Of a stretch of DNA of 64,000 nucleotides, positions 1 to 6,587 are shown piece by piece. Position numbers and translations under genes: made by a program. Source of the DNA: Gammaproteobacteria bacterium (GTDB lineage Bacteria > Pseudomonadota > Gammaproteobacteria > Pseudomonadales > JAUIET01); the NCBI GenBank assembly GCA_030429735.1, contig JAUIET010000010.1:62001-126000 (forward strand), in the 5' to 3' direction. The first letter of the stretch is position 1. Every line of letters begins with the position of its first letter. Below the pieces are notes generated by a model that saw nothing but the letters and a program-made list of their open reading frames with translations, did not search any database and was not told where the DNA came from.

Positions 1-1
1 G

Positions 2-508
2 CATCACAATGTGGGTGGCCTGCCGGATACGATGAAGTTAAAGCTGCTGGAACCTTTGCGAGAGTTGTTCAAGGATGAAGTGCGAAAGCTCGGCCTTGAG
101 CTGGGCCTGCCGTACGACATGGTGTATCGCCACCCGTTTCCGGGCCCAGGTCTGGGTGTTCGAATTTTGGGTGAAATTAAAAAAGAATACGCAGACGTGC
201 TGCGCCAAGCCGACGCGATTTTCATCGAAGAACTGCACGCCGCTGATTTGTACCACAAAGTCAGTCAGGCATTCACTGTGTTCATACCTGCCAAATCGGT
301 GGGGGTGGTGGGTGACGCACGTCGTTATGCGTGGGTGGTGAGCCTGCGCGCGGTGGAGACAATCGATTTTATGACAGCACGTTCAGCGCGACTGCCGTAT
401 GAGTTGCTTGAGAAAGTATCGGGCCGAATCATCAATGAGATCGAACATATCTCACGCGTTACGTACGATATTTCCAGTAAACCGCCGGCGACTATAGAGT
501 GGGAGTAG
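2..508 (+). CDS. guaA: GMP synthase (glutamine-hydrolysing), C-terminal part
   Basis: This is the last ~168 residues of GMP synthase, which converts XMP to GMP using glutamine and ATP in the cytoplasm. The frame is open from the window edge (HHNVGGLP), so the amidotransferase and most of the ATP-pyrophosphatase domain lie outside. Visible family signatures are [13 protein letters not shown], the dimerisation-domain stretch [18 protein letters not shown] and the invariant C-terminus KPPATIEWE. In Pseudomonas guaA is followed directly by tadA; here about 25 kb separates them. Identification is very secure; only the 5' end is missing. Confidence 0.97.
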   Translation, partial: HHNVGGLPDTMKLKLLEPLRELFKDEVRKLGLELGLPYDMVYRHPFPGPGLGVRILGEIKKEYADVLRQADAIFIEELHAADLYHKVSQAFTVFIPAKSVGVVGDARRYAWVVSLRAVETIDFMTARSARLPYELLEKVSGRIINEIEHISRVTYDISSKPPATIEWE

Positions 509-773
509 CGCAGATCTGGCACTGGCAGGCATCGGCAAGCAGTTAGCACCACTTTTCCATGGTATAGATCATGGTATCGCCACACTCACAATCAGCGTGG
601 CGCGCCGATATCATGCCATGCGTATCGCGCCCGTCATGGTATTAGTGACCAAGTACTAGCCATACTGGCTCCGGTGCTCCCAGGGCCATGAACTCACCCA
701 GATCACTTCCCTCTCTGGGCGGCGTAGTTGTTTGTTCTCAGATTTCTAGCTTTCATGATCAAAGGCTTGTAAA
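509..773. other. Intergenic stretch without a recognisable gene
   Basis: No reading frame here resembles a protein and no tRNA-like fold was seen. The octamer CATGGTAT occurs at 558, 570 and 635. This stretch is the junction between the conserved guaA end and the accessory island. Confidence 0.4.
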
Positions 774-793
774 GTGTACCAAATATGGTACAC
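774..793. promoter_or_regulatory. Perfect 20-bp palindrome, probable higBA operator
   Basis: GTGTACCA-AATA-TGGTACAC is a perfect palindrome with 8-bp arms. It lies 21 bp before the likely start of the decayed higB and upstream of the intact HTH antitoxin. HTH antitoxins of the HigA family usually repress their own operon through a palindrome in this position, so this is the natural candidate site. Binding is inferred from position and symmetry only. Confidence 0.6.
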
Positions 794-814
794 ATGTTTC
801 AAATGTATGCCGAT

Positions 815-1145
815 ATGCCTCTTGATGTAGTTTTTACCGAACGGAATCGGGAAATGAACCGGTTCGCGCATGGTTGCAGGAGCTGAGCAAACAGGACAAG
901 AGGATGATCGGTGGTGATATTAAAACGGTTCAATATGGCTGGCCGATCGGGATGCCGGTGGTGCGAAAAATGGAGCCCGGACTATGGGAAGTCAGATGTC
1001 GGTTTGATCAACGCATTGCTCGAATTCTGTTTACAGTAAGGGTGAAAAGATGATTTTGCTGCATGGCTTCATCAAGAAGTCCCAGAAGACACCACAAGCC
1101 GATTTGCAATTGGCTAAAGATCGCAAAGCCAACCTGGAGAAGTAA
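815..1145 (+). pseudogene. HigB/RelE-type (Gp49-like) toxin with two frameshifts
   Basis: Read across three frames, the segment gives a complete phage Gp49-like/HigB toxin of about 110 residues: MPLDVVF, then YRTESGNEPVRAWLQ, DIKTVQYGWPIGMP, DQRIARILFTV, then ILLHGFIKKSQKTP. The first break is a one-base loss in the T run at 831-835. The second is a one-base loss in or next to the GGG at 1040-1042, which creates a TGA at 1051-1053. Such toxins are ribosome-dependent mRNA interferases, and this one cannot be made intact. The antitoxin follows 1 bp after its stop. Long intact genes elsewhere argue against general sequencing error, but both losses are in or next to short runs, so read support should be checked. 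Confidence 0.75.
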
Positions 1146-1146
1146 C

Positions 1147-1428
1147 ATGAGCAAACATATTGGCAGTAACTTCGATGATTTTCTGGAAGAGGAAGGTATG
1201 CTTGCGGAAGCGGAAGCTATCGCAGTTAAACGTGTGCTTGCCTTCCAACTCGAGGAATTGATGAAGGCGCAGAAACTCAACAAGACCCAACTGGCCAAGC
1301 GGATGAAAACCAGTCGTTCCGCATTGGAACGGTTGCTGGATCCCGATAATCCTTCAGTAACGTTGCTGACCTTGGAGCGTGCAGCCAGAGCGCTGGGCAA
1401 GAATATCAAGATTGAAATCGCCGCTTGA
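1147..1428 (+). CDS. HigA/XRE-family antitoxin
   Basis: A 93-residue helix-turn-helix protein. The HTH is clear (LNKTQLAKRMKTSRSALERLL, then SVTLLTLERAARALGKNI). The ATG at 1147 directly follows the toxin stop, and GGAG at 1136-1139 is a fair ribosome-binding site. In the HigBA family this protein neutralises HigB and represses the operon. Here the cognate toxin gene is frameshifted, so the antitoxin appears orphaned: it could persist as a repressor or protect against a related toxin elsewhere. The assignment to an XRE antitoxin is secure; the exact subfamily is less so. Confidence 0.85.
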   Translation: MSKHIGSNFDDFLEEEGMLAEAEAIAVKRVLAFQLEELMKAQKLNKTQLAKRMKTSRSALERLLDPDNPSVTLLTLERAARALGKNIKIEIAA

Positions 1429-1490
1429 ACATTTGGTTAAGTCATCTGGGAAGTGGCGTATAGCAGACGAATAGCGTACGAGAGGCGGCG

Positions 1491-1541
1491 ATGTATATTT
1501 CGGAGCTCAAAGTCGAGAACTTCCGCCTGTTTGGAGAGGGG
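1491..1541 (+). pseudogene. N-terminal scrap of an OLD/RecF-like ATPase-nuclease
   Basis: Seventeen codons starting at ATG 1491 read MYISELKVENFRLFGEG, the typical first strand of OLD-family overcoming-lysogenisation nucleases and related SMC/RecF-type ATPases. The Walker A motif should follow about 15-20 residues later. Instead the sequence changes to the shared end of the transposase element at 1541. No continuation is visible to the right of the element. The fragment is very short, so the family call rests on a single motif. Confidence 0.42.
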
Positions 1542-2474
1542 ATTAATAGGGTCAGGTCTTCAGTTTATGATTGTGATCCTATACAATGCGAGAAAAAGTA
1601 ATAAGGGAACTGCCACAAAATGGCCCGGCCTCTGCGTCTGGAATTCTCTGGCGCGCTTTACCATGTAACCTCCCGCGGTGATCGCCGGGAAGCGATTTAC
1701 GAAACCGCTGGCGACTTTGAGCGCTTTCTACAAATATTGGATGGTGTTTGCGAGCAGCACAATTGGCTGTGTCATGCGTTTTGCTTGATGGACAATCATT
1801 ACCACCTATTGATCGAAACGCCAGATGGTAATTTGTCCAAGGGGATGCGGCAGCTCAATGGCGTGTACACACAGTGGTTCAACAAACATCACAACCGGGT
1901 AGGCCACGTTTTTCAGGGGCGTTACAAAGCGATTCTGGTTGATAAGAATGAGTATTTGCTGGAGCTGGCGCGGTATATTGTGCTCAACCCCGTTCGTGCC
2001 GGCATGGTGCGAGCAGCGAAGGACTGGCGCTGGAGCAGCTATCGCGCCACGGCGGGCATCGCCGTTGCTCGCAGCTGCCTGCACCGTGACGGGTTGCTGG
2101 CGGCATTTGGTAGGCGCAGATCGAAGGCAGAGGAGAGCTACAAGCGGTTTGTTGCCGCGGGTAAAGGCCAGCCCTCACCTTGGGCGATGCTGCGCAATCA
2201 GGTGTACTTGGGTGGCGAAGAATTTGTAGAACAGGTTCAGCAGCGCATTGATGATGATAAAGACCTGAGCGAAATACCGTCATCTCAGCGCCGGCCAGTG
2301 CCTAAGCCGATCGGGTATTACGACAATGCCCATAAACACCGCAACGACGCCATCGTTGCGGCATACGGCAGTGGCGGGTACACACTAAAAGAGGTTGGCG
2401 ACTACTTTGGTCTGCATTACTCTACGGTGAGCGGGATTATCAAGAATCATAAATAGAAGACCTGACCCTATGCT
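1541..2474 (+). mobile_element. REP-associated tyrosine transposase element, copy 1
   Basis: A 934-bp segment present again at 4394-5327 in the same orientation with about four base differences. Just inside its ends are perfect 16-bp inverted repeats, ATAGGGTCAGGTCTTC at 1546-1561 and its complement at 2456-2471; the right one overlaps the transposase stop codon. No target duplication is evident, as expected for HUH-type enzymes. The left junction interrupts an OLD-like gene start. The near-identity of the copies points to recent movement or gene conversion. Confidence 0.9.
1620..2456 (+). CDS. REP-associated tyrosine transposase (HUH, IS200-like)
   Basis: A 278-residue single-strand DNA transposase of the RAYT branch of the IS200/IS605 superfamily. 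The metal-binding HUH motif is H60-Y61-H62 (DNHYHLLIE). The helix with the likely nucleophile is YLLELARYIVLNPVRA (Y119 or Y112). The C-terminal HTH (GGYTLKEVGDYFGLHYSTVS) resembles a DnaA-type DNA-binding module. A -10-like TATACAAT lies at 1580-1587 and AGGGA at 1604-1608 precedes the ATG. RAYTs act on short palindromes. The 16-bp inverted repeats of this element are probably the sites recognised, which is inference. Confidence 0.92.
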   Translation: MARPLRLEFSGALYHVTSRGDRREAIYETAGDFERFLQILDGVCEQHNWLCHAFCLMDNHYHLLIETPDGNLSKGMRQLNGVYTQWFNKHHNRVGHVFQGRYKAILVDKNEYLLELARYIVLNPVRAGMVRAAKDWRWSSYRATAGIAVARSCLHRDGLLAAFGRRRSKAEESYKRFVAAGKGQPSPWAMLRNQVYLGGEEFVEQVQQRIDDDKDLSEIPSSQRRPVPKPIGYYDNAHKHRNDAIVAAYGSGGYTLKEVGDYFGLHYSTVSGIIKNHK

Positions 2475-2513
2475 TTCTATGCTTTTTGTACGGTCTACGA
2501 TATGTTGGTGTCA

Positions 2514-2608
2514 TCGACATATTCTTGTTACGTGTCGATAAAAATCGGTTATTTCGACATATTATATTGACGTGTCGGCACTATCGACATATGATAGTTA
2601 TGTGTCGA
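2514..2608. promoter_or_regulatory. Three 25-bp palindromic operators upstream of fic
   Basis: Three copies of the pattern TCGACATA-N9-(A/G)(C/T)GTGTCG(A/G) lie at 2514-2538, 2554-2578 and 2584-2608. Each has TCGACA and TGTCG(A/G) as mirror arms with an AT-rich centre, and the starts are 40 and 30 bp apart. The last site ends 22 bp before the fic ATG. Symmetry, repetition and position suggest a dimeric regulator. The Fic protein itself is a candidate, because its C-terminal part resembles a winged helix. Confidence 0.6.
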
Positions 2609-2630
2609 TGAAAAAGGATTTTATAAACAT

Positions 2631-3734
2631 ATGACTTGGAAACCTGAACAGCCCTACAACGGCCTACCGCCGTTGCCTCCAGCCATTGATCTGGAGACAA
2701 AATCCGTGCTCAAGCACTGTATTGAAGCACGAGCAGTCTTGGCAGAACTGAAACAAGCAGCAGAATTGATTCCCAATCAAAACATGCTTATTAACACCTT
2801 GCCGTTGCTTGAAGCTAAAGACAGCTCTGAGATTGAGAACATTGTCACGACAACAGATAAACTGTTTCAGAACCTACAGGGCAATCAGCAGACTGACCCG
2901 GCGACAAAAGAAGCTCTCCGTTATCGAACAGCACTGTATCAAGGTTGGCAGTTGTTAGAACGCAGGTCGATTAATACCAACATGGCGGAATTGATTTGCA
3001 CGCAGATCAAAGGCGTTGAAATGACAGTCCGCAAAGTGCCGGGAACAAAGCTCGCCAATGACAAAACTGGTGAAATCATTTATACACCGCCAGAAGGCGA
3101 GGCTGTTTTACGCGACCTATTAAGCAATTGGGAAAAATGGCTGCATGAATACCCGGATATTGATCCGCTGATCCGTATGGCGGTCATGCACTACCAGTTT
3201 GAGGCCATCCACCCGTTTACAGATGGGAATGGCCGCACTGGTCGTATCCTGAATATTCTGTATCTTGTGCAGGAAGGTCTGATAACACTGCCGATCCTCT
3301 ATCTGAGCCGATACATCATTCAGAATAAAAATGACTATTACAGCAAACTGCTCAATGTGACTCGTGAAGATGTGTGGGAATCTTGGGTGATTTACATGCT
3401 TAGTGCGGTAAAGGAAACGGCCACTTGGACGACACAGAAAATCACTGCTATCCGTGATCTGGCTGACATTACAGCGGATTATGTGCGTGAGAAGTTGCCG
3501 AAAATATATAGCCGGGAACTCATCGATACGATCTTTGAGCAGCCCTATTGTCGCATAGGTAATTTGGTGGATGCCGAAATAGCCAAACGGCAAACCGCTT
3601 CGGAATATCTAAAGAAATTGGTTAGTATTGGTGTTCTGTCAGAAATGCGGGCAGGTCGTGAAAGGTTGTTTCTCCAACCAAAGCTATTGAAGCTCGTATC
3701 CAGCGACAACATGGACTTTGAACAATACAAGTAA
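2631..3734 (+). CDS. Fic family protein (class II, probable AMP-transferase)
   Basis: A 367-residue Fic protein close in architecture to Shewanella SoFic. Such enzymes transfer AMP from ATP to hydroxyl side chains of target proteins. The Fic core motif HPFTDGNGRTGR is at residues 194-205 with all catalytic positions present. The inhibitory helix motif SSEIEN (S/T-x-x-x-E-G/N) is at 65-70, ahead of the core, which defines class II self-inhibited Fic. Residues ~290-360 look like a winged helix (RIGNLVDAEIAKRQTASEYLKKLVSIGVL). No separate antitoxin is needed in this class and none is seen. The gene appears intact, unlike its neighbours, and has three operator-like palindromes upstream. Confidence 0.93.
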   Translation: MTWKPEQPYNGLPPLPPAIDLETKSVLKHCIEARAVLAELKQAAELIPNQNMLINTLPLLEAKDSSEIENIVTTTDKLFQNLQGNQQTDPATKEALRYRTALYQGWQLLERRSINTNMAELICTQIKGVEMTVRKVPGTKLANDKTGEIIYTPPEGEAVLRDLLSNWEKWLHEYPDIDPLIRMAVMHYQFEAIHPFTDGNGRTGRILNILYLVQEGLITLPILYLSRYIIQNKNDYYSKLLNVTREDVWESWVIYMLSAVKETATWTTQKITAIRDLADITADYVREKLPKIYSRELIDTIFEQPYCRIGNLVDAEIAKRQTASEYLKKLVSIGVLSEMRAGRERLFLQPKLLKLVSSDNMDFEQYK

Positions 3735-3891
3735 GCCGAAACAATGAGCAGGTGGGACGATCATTTTGAAAATCACGCCGTACATGCCACCCTGGGAATC
3801 TGGGGACAGTTTACCTAATCTAGAAATAGAGGTGAGTATAAGAAAAACAAAGCACCTGTTTTGAAGGTCAATATTCGGTGCAATTCAACAG

Positions 3892-4050
3892 TGATGGCCC
3901 TGAATGCCAAACTGGAAGCGTTTATGGGGAGCACGTCTACCCCCGCGAGCGCGACTGGCACGAGTGGACACTCAACCAGGACAATCTCTGGGAGACCCCC
4001 CCTGGTTTGATGAGCAGCGAGAACTGGCCAAGGCCCAGCTGCTCAGATAA
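3892..4050 (+). pseudogene. Scrap resembling an acyl-CoA dehydrogenase N-terminus
   Basis: Three short frames join to LNAKLEAF / YGEHVYPRERDWHEWTLNQ / WFDEQRELAKAQ. This matches the start of long-chain acyl-CoA dehydrogenases (ACAD10/11-like), where an 'EHIYP' helix precedes a tryptophan-rich turn. Joining needs one extra T after 3921-3923 and one extra C in the C7 run at 3996-4002. The rest of the gene is absent. The stop overlaps the opposing vapC remnant. Family assignment is by recall of a short motif and is tentative. The open frame through 3878-4180 is not a real gene. Confidence 0.35.
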
Positions 4051-4393
4051 ATGGGTTGTGCAAACGCAGCCCCATTCCTTCAAAATCACTGGTGTTGCGA
4101 GTTACCAATATCAAGTCGTTACTCAACGCCGTTGCGGCAATCTGTTTATCAATTGCATTCTCATGCTTCGGTACTCTTAGGCGGCCCCACAGCTGCGCTT
4201 CGTCGCTGGTAAATTCCAAAACGCGCTCTGAATAATCTTCCAATATAAGAGTCAGCCATTTTTCTAACTGCCTTGCCTGATTTGTATCTCCCCGATGCCT
4301 GATGAGTTCTACGCCGCGGCGCAATTCTCCGACAGTGATGACGCTCAGATAGAGCGATGAGTCTCCGGAAGAAGCCTCCTTGAAGATTATGAA
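4043..4393 (-). pseudogene. VapC/FitB-type PIN toxin, 5' end removed by transposase element
   Basis: Reading from the element junction at 4393, the frame gives SSLYLSVITVGELRRGVEL, then VLEFTSDEAQLWGRL, DKQIAATALSNDLILVTRN and FEGMGLRLHNPF to a TGA at 4043-4045. This is a FitB-like PIN ribonuclease from its second conserved block onward. The first ~35 residues, with the DTNV motif and first catalytic Asp, are missing because copy 2 of the transposase element begins at 4394. No vapB antitoxin remains on either side. The remaining acidic residues cannot form a complete active site. Confidence 0.75.
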
Positions 4394-5327
4394 GATTAAT
4401 AGGGTCAGGTCTTCAGTTTATGATTGTAATCCTATACAATGCGAGAAAAGGTAATAAGGGAACTGCCACAAAATGGCCCGGCCTCTGCGTCTGGAATTCT
4501 CTGGCGCGCTTTACCATGTAACCTCCCGCGGTGATCGCCGGGAAGCGATTTACGAAACCGCTGACGACTTTGAGCGCTTTCTACAAATATTGGATGGTGT
4601 TTGCGAGCAGCACAATTGGCTGTGTCATGCGTTTTGCTTGATGGACAATCATTACCACCTATTGATCGAAACGCCAGATGGTAATTTGTCCAAGGGGATG
4701 CGGCAGCTCAATGGCGTGTACACACAGTGGTTCAACAAACATCACAACCGGGTAGGCCACGTTTTTCAGGGGCGTTACAAAGCGATTCTGGTTGATAAGA
4801 ATGAGTATTTGCTGGAGCTGGCGCGGTATATTGTGCTCAACCCCGTTCGTGCCGGCATGGTGCGAGCAGCGAAGGACTGGCGCTGGAGCAGCTATCGCGC
4901 CACGGCGGGCATCGCCGTTGCTCGCAGCTGCCTGCACCGTGACGGGTTGCTGGCGGCATTTGGTAGGCGCAGATCGAAGGCAGAGGAGAGCTACAAGCGG
5001 TTTGTTGCCGCGGGTAAAGGCCAGCCCTCACCTTGGGCGATGCTGCGCAATCAGGTGTACTTGGGTGGCGAAGAATTTGTAGAACAGGTTCAGCAGCGCA
5101 TTGATGATGATAAAGACCTGAGCGAAATACCGTCATCTCAGCGCCGGCCAGTGCCTAAGCCGATCGGGTATTACGACAATGCCCATAAACACCGCAACGA
5201 CGCCATCGTTGCGGCCTACGGCAGTGGCGGGTACACACTAAAAGAGGTTGGCGACTACTTTGGTCTGCATTACTCTACGGTGAGCGGGATTATCAAGAAT
5301 CATAAATAGAAGACCTGACCCTATGCT
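4394..5327 (+). mobile_element. REP-associated tyrosine transposase element, copy 2
   Basis: The second copy of the 934-bp element, directly repeated relative to copy 1. Its 16-bp inverted repeats are at 4399-4414 and 5309-5324. The left end cuts the vapC-like gene. By eye it differs from copy 1 at four bases: two upstream of the transposase, one missense and one silent. Direct repeats of this length make loss of the intervening fic segment by recombination possible. Confidence 0.9.
4473..5309 (+). CDS. REP-associated tyrosine transposase, second copy
   Basis: 278 residues, identical to the copy at 1620-2456 except residue 31 (Asp here, Gly there). The HUH motif at 60-62, the ARYIVLNPVRA helix and the C-terminal HTH are all intact, so both copies could be active. 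Upstream sequence and ribosome-binding site are also shared. Residue 31 lies in the first helix, outside the catalytic motifs, so no functional difference is predicted. Confidence 0.92.
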   Translation: MARPLRLEFSGALYHVTSRGDRREAIYETADDFERFLQILDGVCEQHNWLCHAFCLMDNHYHLLIETPDGNLSKGMRQLNGVYTQWFNKHHNRVGHVFQGRYKAILVDKNEYLLELARYIVLNPVRAGMVRAAKDWRWSSYRATAGIAVARSCLHRDGLLAAFGRRRSKAEESYKRFVAAGKGQPSPWAMLRNQVYLGGEEFVEQVQQRIDDDKDLSEIPSSQRRPVPKPIGYYDNAHKHRNDAIVAAYGSGGYTLKEVGDYFGLHYSTVSGIIKNHK

Positions 5328-5404
5328 ATTAGCAAGGCTTGGATGTTTAACTGATCGCTGATAAAACATTGCAAATACGGAGTTTGGCTCCTAAAATACA
5401 AGGT

Positions 5405-6574
5405 ATGATAGAGCGCCAAATTACAGAGAGACTGCAAGCAACGATCGCACAGGTGCCAGCAGTTGTTTTGCTAGGCGCGCGGCAGGTCGGCAAGACGACG
5501 CTGGCAAAAACCATTGCGAAAGACATCGACTCAATTTACCTCGATTTGGAAGCCCCCGAGGATTTGCTGAAGCTCAGCGACCCCACCAGTTTTTTAAGTG
5601 GTCATGCCGATAAGCTGGTTATTCTGGATGATATACAGCGAAGCCCGGAATTGTTCCTTGTGCTTCGGGGCCTGATCGATAAAAACAGGGAGCAGGGCCG
5701 TAGAGCAGGTCAGTTTTTGCTGCTTGGGTCGGCATCAATGGATTTGATGCGTCAGTCTTCGGAAAGCCTGGCAGGTCGGATCAGTTACATCGAAATGAGC
5801 GGTCTGAACCAGGCTGAGATTAATAGTAAGCAACAACACAGGCAGACCCTCTGGCTGCGGGGAGGTTTTCCGGACAGCTATCTGGCAGCCGATGATGATG
5901 TGGCTATGGACTGGCTTGAAAACCTGATTCGCACTTATCTTGAGCGTGACATTCCGCAAATGGGCTTCCGTGTTCCCGCAGCAAGGTTGCGCCGACTGTG
6001 GACGATGCTGGCTCATTTGCAAGGTGAAACCATTAATTATTCCAAACTGGCATCAAACCTTGAAGTCGATGCCAAGACGGTCAGTCACTACATTGATATT
6101 CTGACGGACCTTTTGCTGGTCAGGCGCCTTGAGCCCTGGCATACAAACGTCAAAAAGCGATTAGTGAAATCACCCCGTTACTATGTGCGTGACAGTGGCA
6201 TTCTGCATCGCTTGCTTGGTATCAGTAGCTACGATACTTTGCTGTCCACTCCAGTTTTGGGAAAGAGTTGGGAAGGCTTTGCGGTTGAAAACATTCTTTC
6301 GGTTCTGCCCAGTCGCGCGCAAAGCTACTTTTACCGAACAGCCGCCGGAGCAGAGGTCGATCTGGTTATCAAGATGCCATCGTCTGAAATCTGGGCCATT
6401 GAGATCAAGCATGGCGTTGCTCCCAAAATCGGCAAGCACTATAGCCAAACCTGTGAAGATGTTGGCGCGGCACATAAATACATCCTTTACGGTGGTGACG
6501 ATGAGTTTGCTGTGGGGAATGATGTGAAAATGATTTCTCTGTCAGGGCTTATGGAAAGACTTCATTCAGGCTGA
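5405..6574 (+). CDS. AAA ATPase with DUF4143 domain
   Basis: About 389 residues from ATG 5405. An in-frame ATG at 5369 would add 12 residues, but family members usually begin near IERQI. Walker A is GARQVGKTT and Walker B LVILDDIQ. The C-terminal half is DUF4143, ending in a PD-(D/E)xK-like core (AEVDLVI...WAIEIKH). These ATPases are widespread in mobile regions. Their role is not established, although some occur next to toxin-antitoxin genes. It begins 78 bp after transposase copy 2 and is followed by an unknown helical protein 13 bp downstream, so the two may be cotranscribed. Confidence 0.85.
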   Translation: MIERQITERLQATIAQVPAVVLLGARQVGKTTLAKTIAKDIDSIYLDLEAPEDLLKLSDPTSFLSGHADKLVILDDIQRSPELFLVLRGLIDKNREQGRRAGQFLLLGSASMDLMRQSSESLAGRISYIEMSGLNQAEINSKQQHRQTLWLRGGFPDSYLAADDDVAMDWLENLIRTYLERDIPQMGFRVPAARLRRLWTMLAHLQGETINYSKLASNLEVDAKTVSHYIDILTDLLLVRRLEPWHTNVKKRLVKSPRYYVRDSGILHRLLGISSYDTLLSTPVLGKSWEGFAVENILSVLPSRAQSYFYRTAAGAEVDLVIKMPSSEIWAIEIKHGVAPKIGKHYSQTCEDVGAAHKYILYGGDDEFAVGNDVKMISLSGLMERLHSG

Positions 6575-6587
6575 TCTTCTTAAATAT

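Noticed and set aside
2514-2608. Three regularly spaced repeats as a possible CRISPR array
   Set aside because: Only three units, unequal spacing with gaps of 15 and 5 bp, strong internal symmetry and no cas genes. Operators before fic explain them better.
3786-3816. GGGGACAGTTTACC as the end of another transposase element
   Set aside because: It resembles element ends I recall from other genomes, but nothing else of such an element is visible here.
3878-4180. A 100-codon open frame as a real gene
   Set aside because: Its similarity to a dehydrogenase covers only a middle part in this frame and continues in others. Its 3' part runs antisense through the PIN toxin remnant.
1541-5327. Composite transposon carrying fic
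   Set aside because: HUH-type elements do not move as composites through two flanking copies, and each copy interrupts a different gene. Two independent insertions or a local duplication are simpler.
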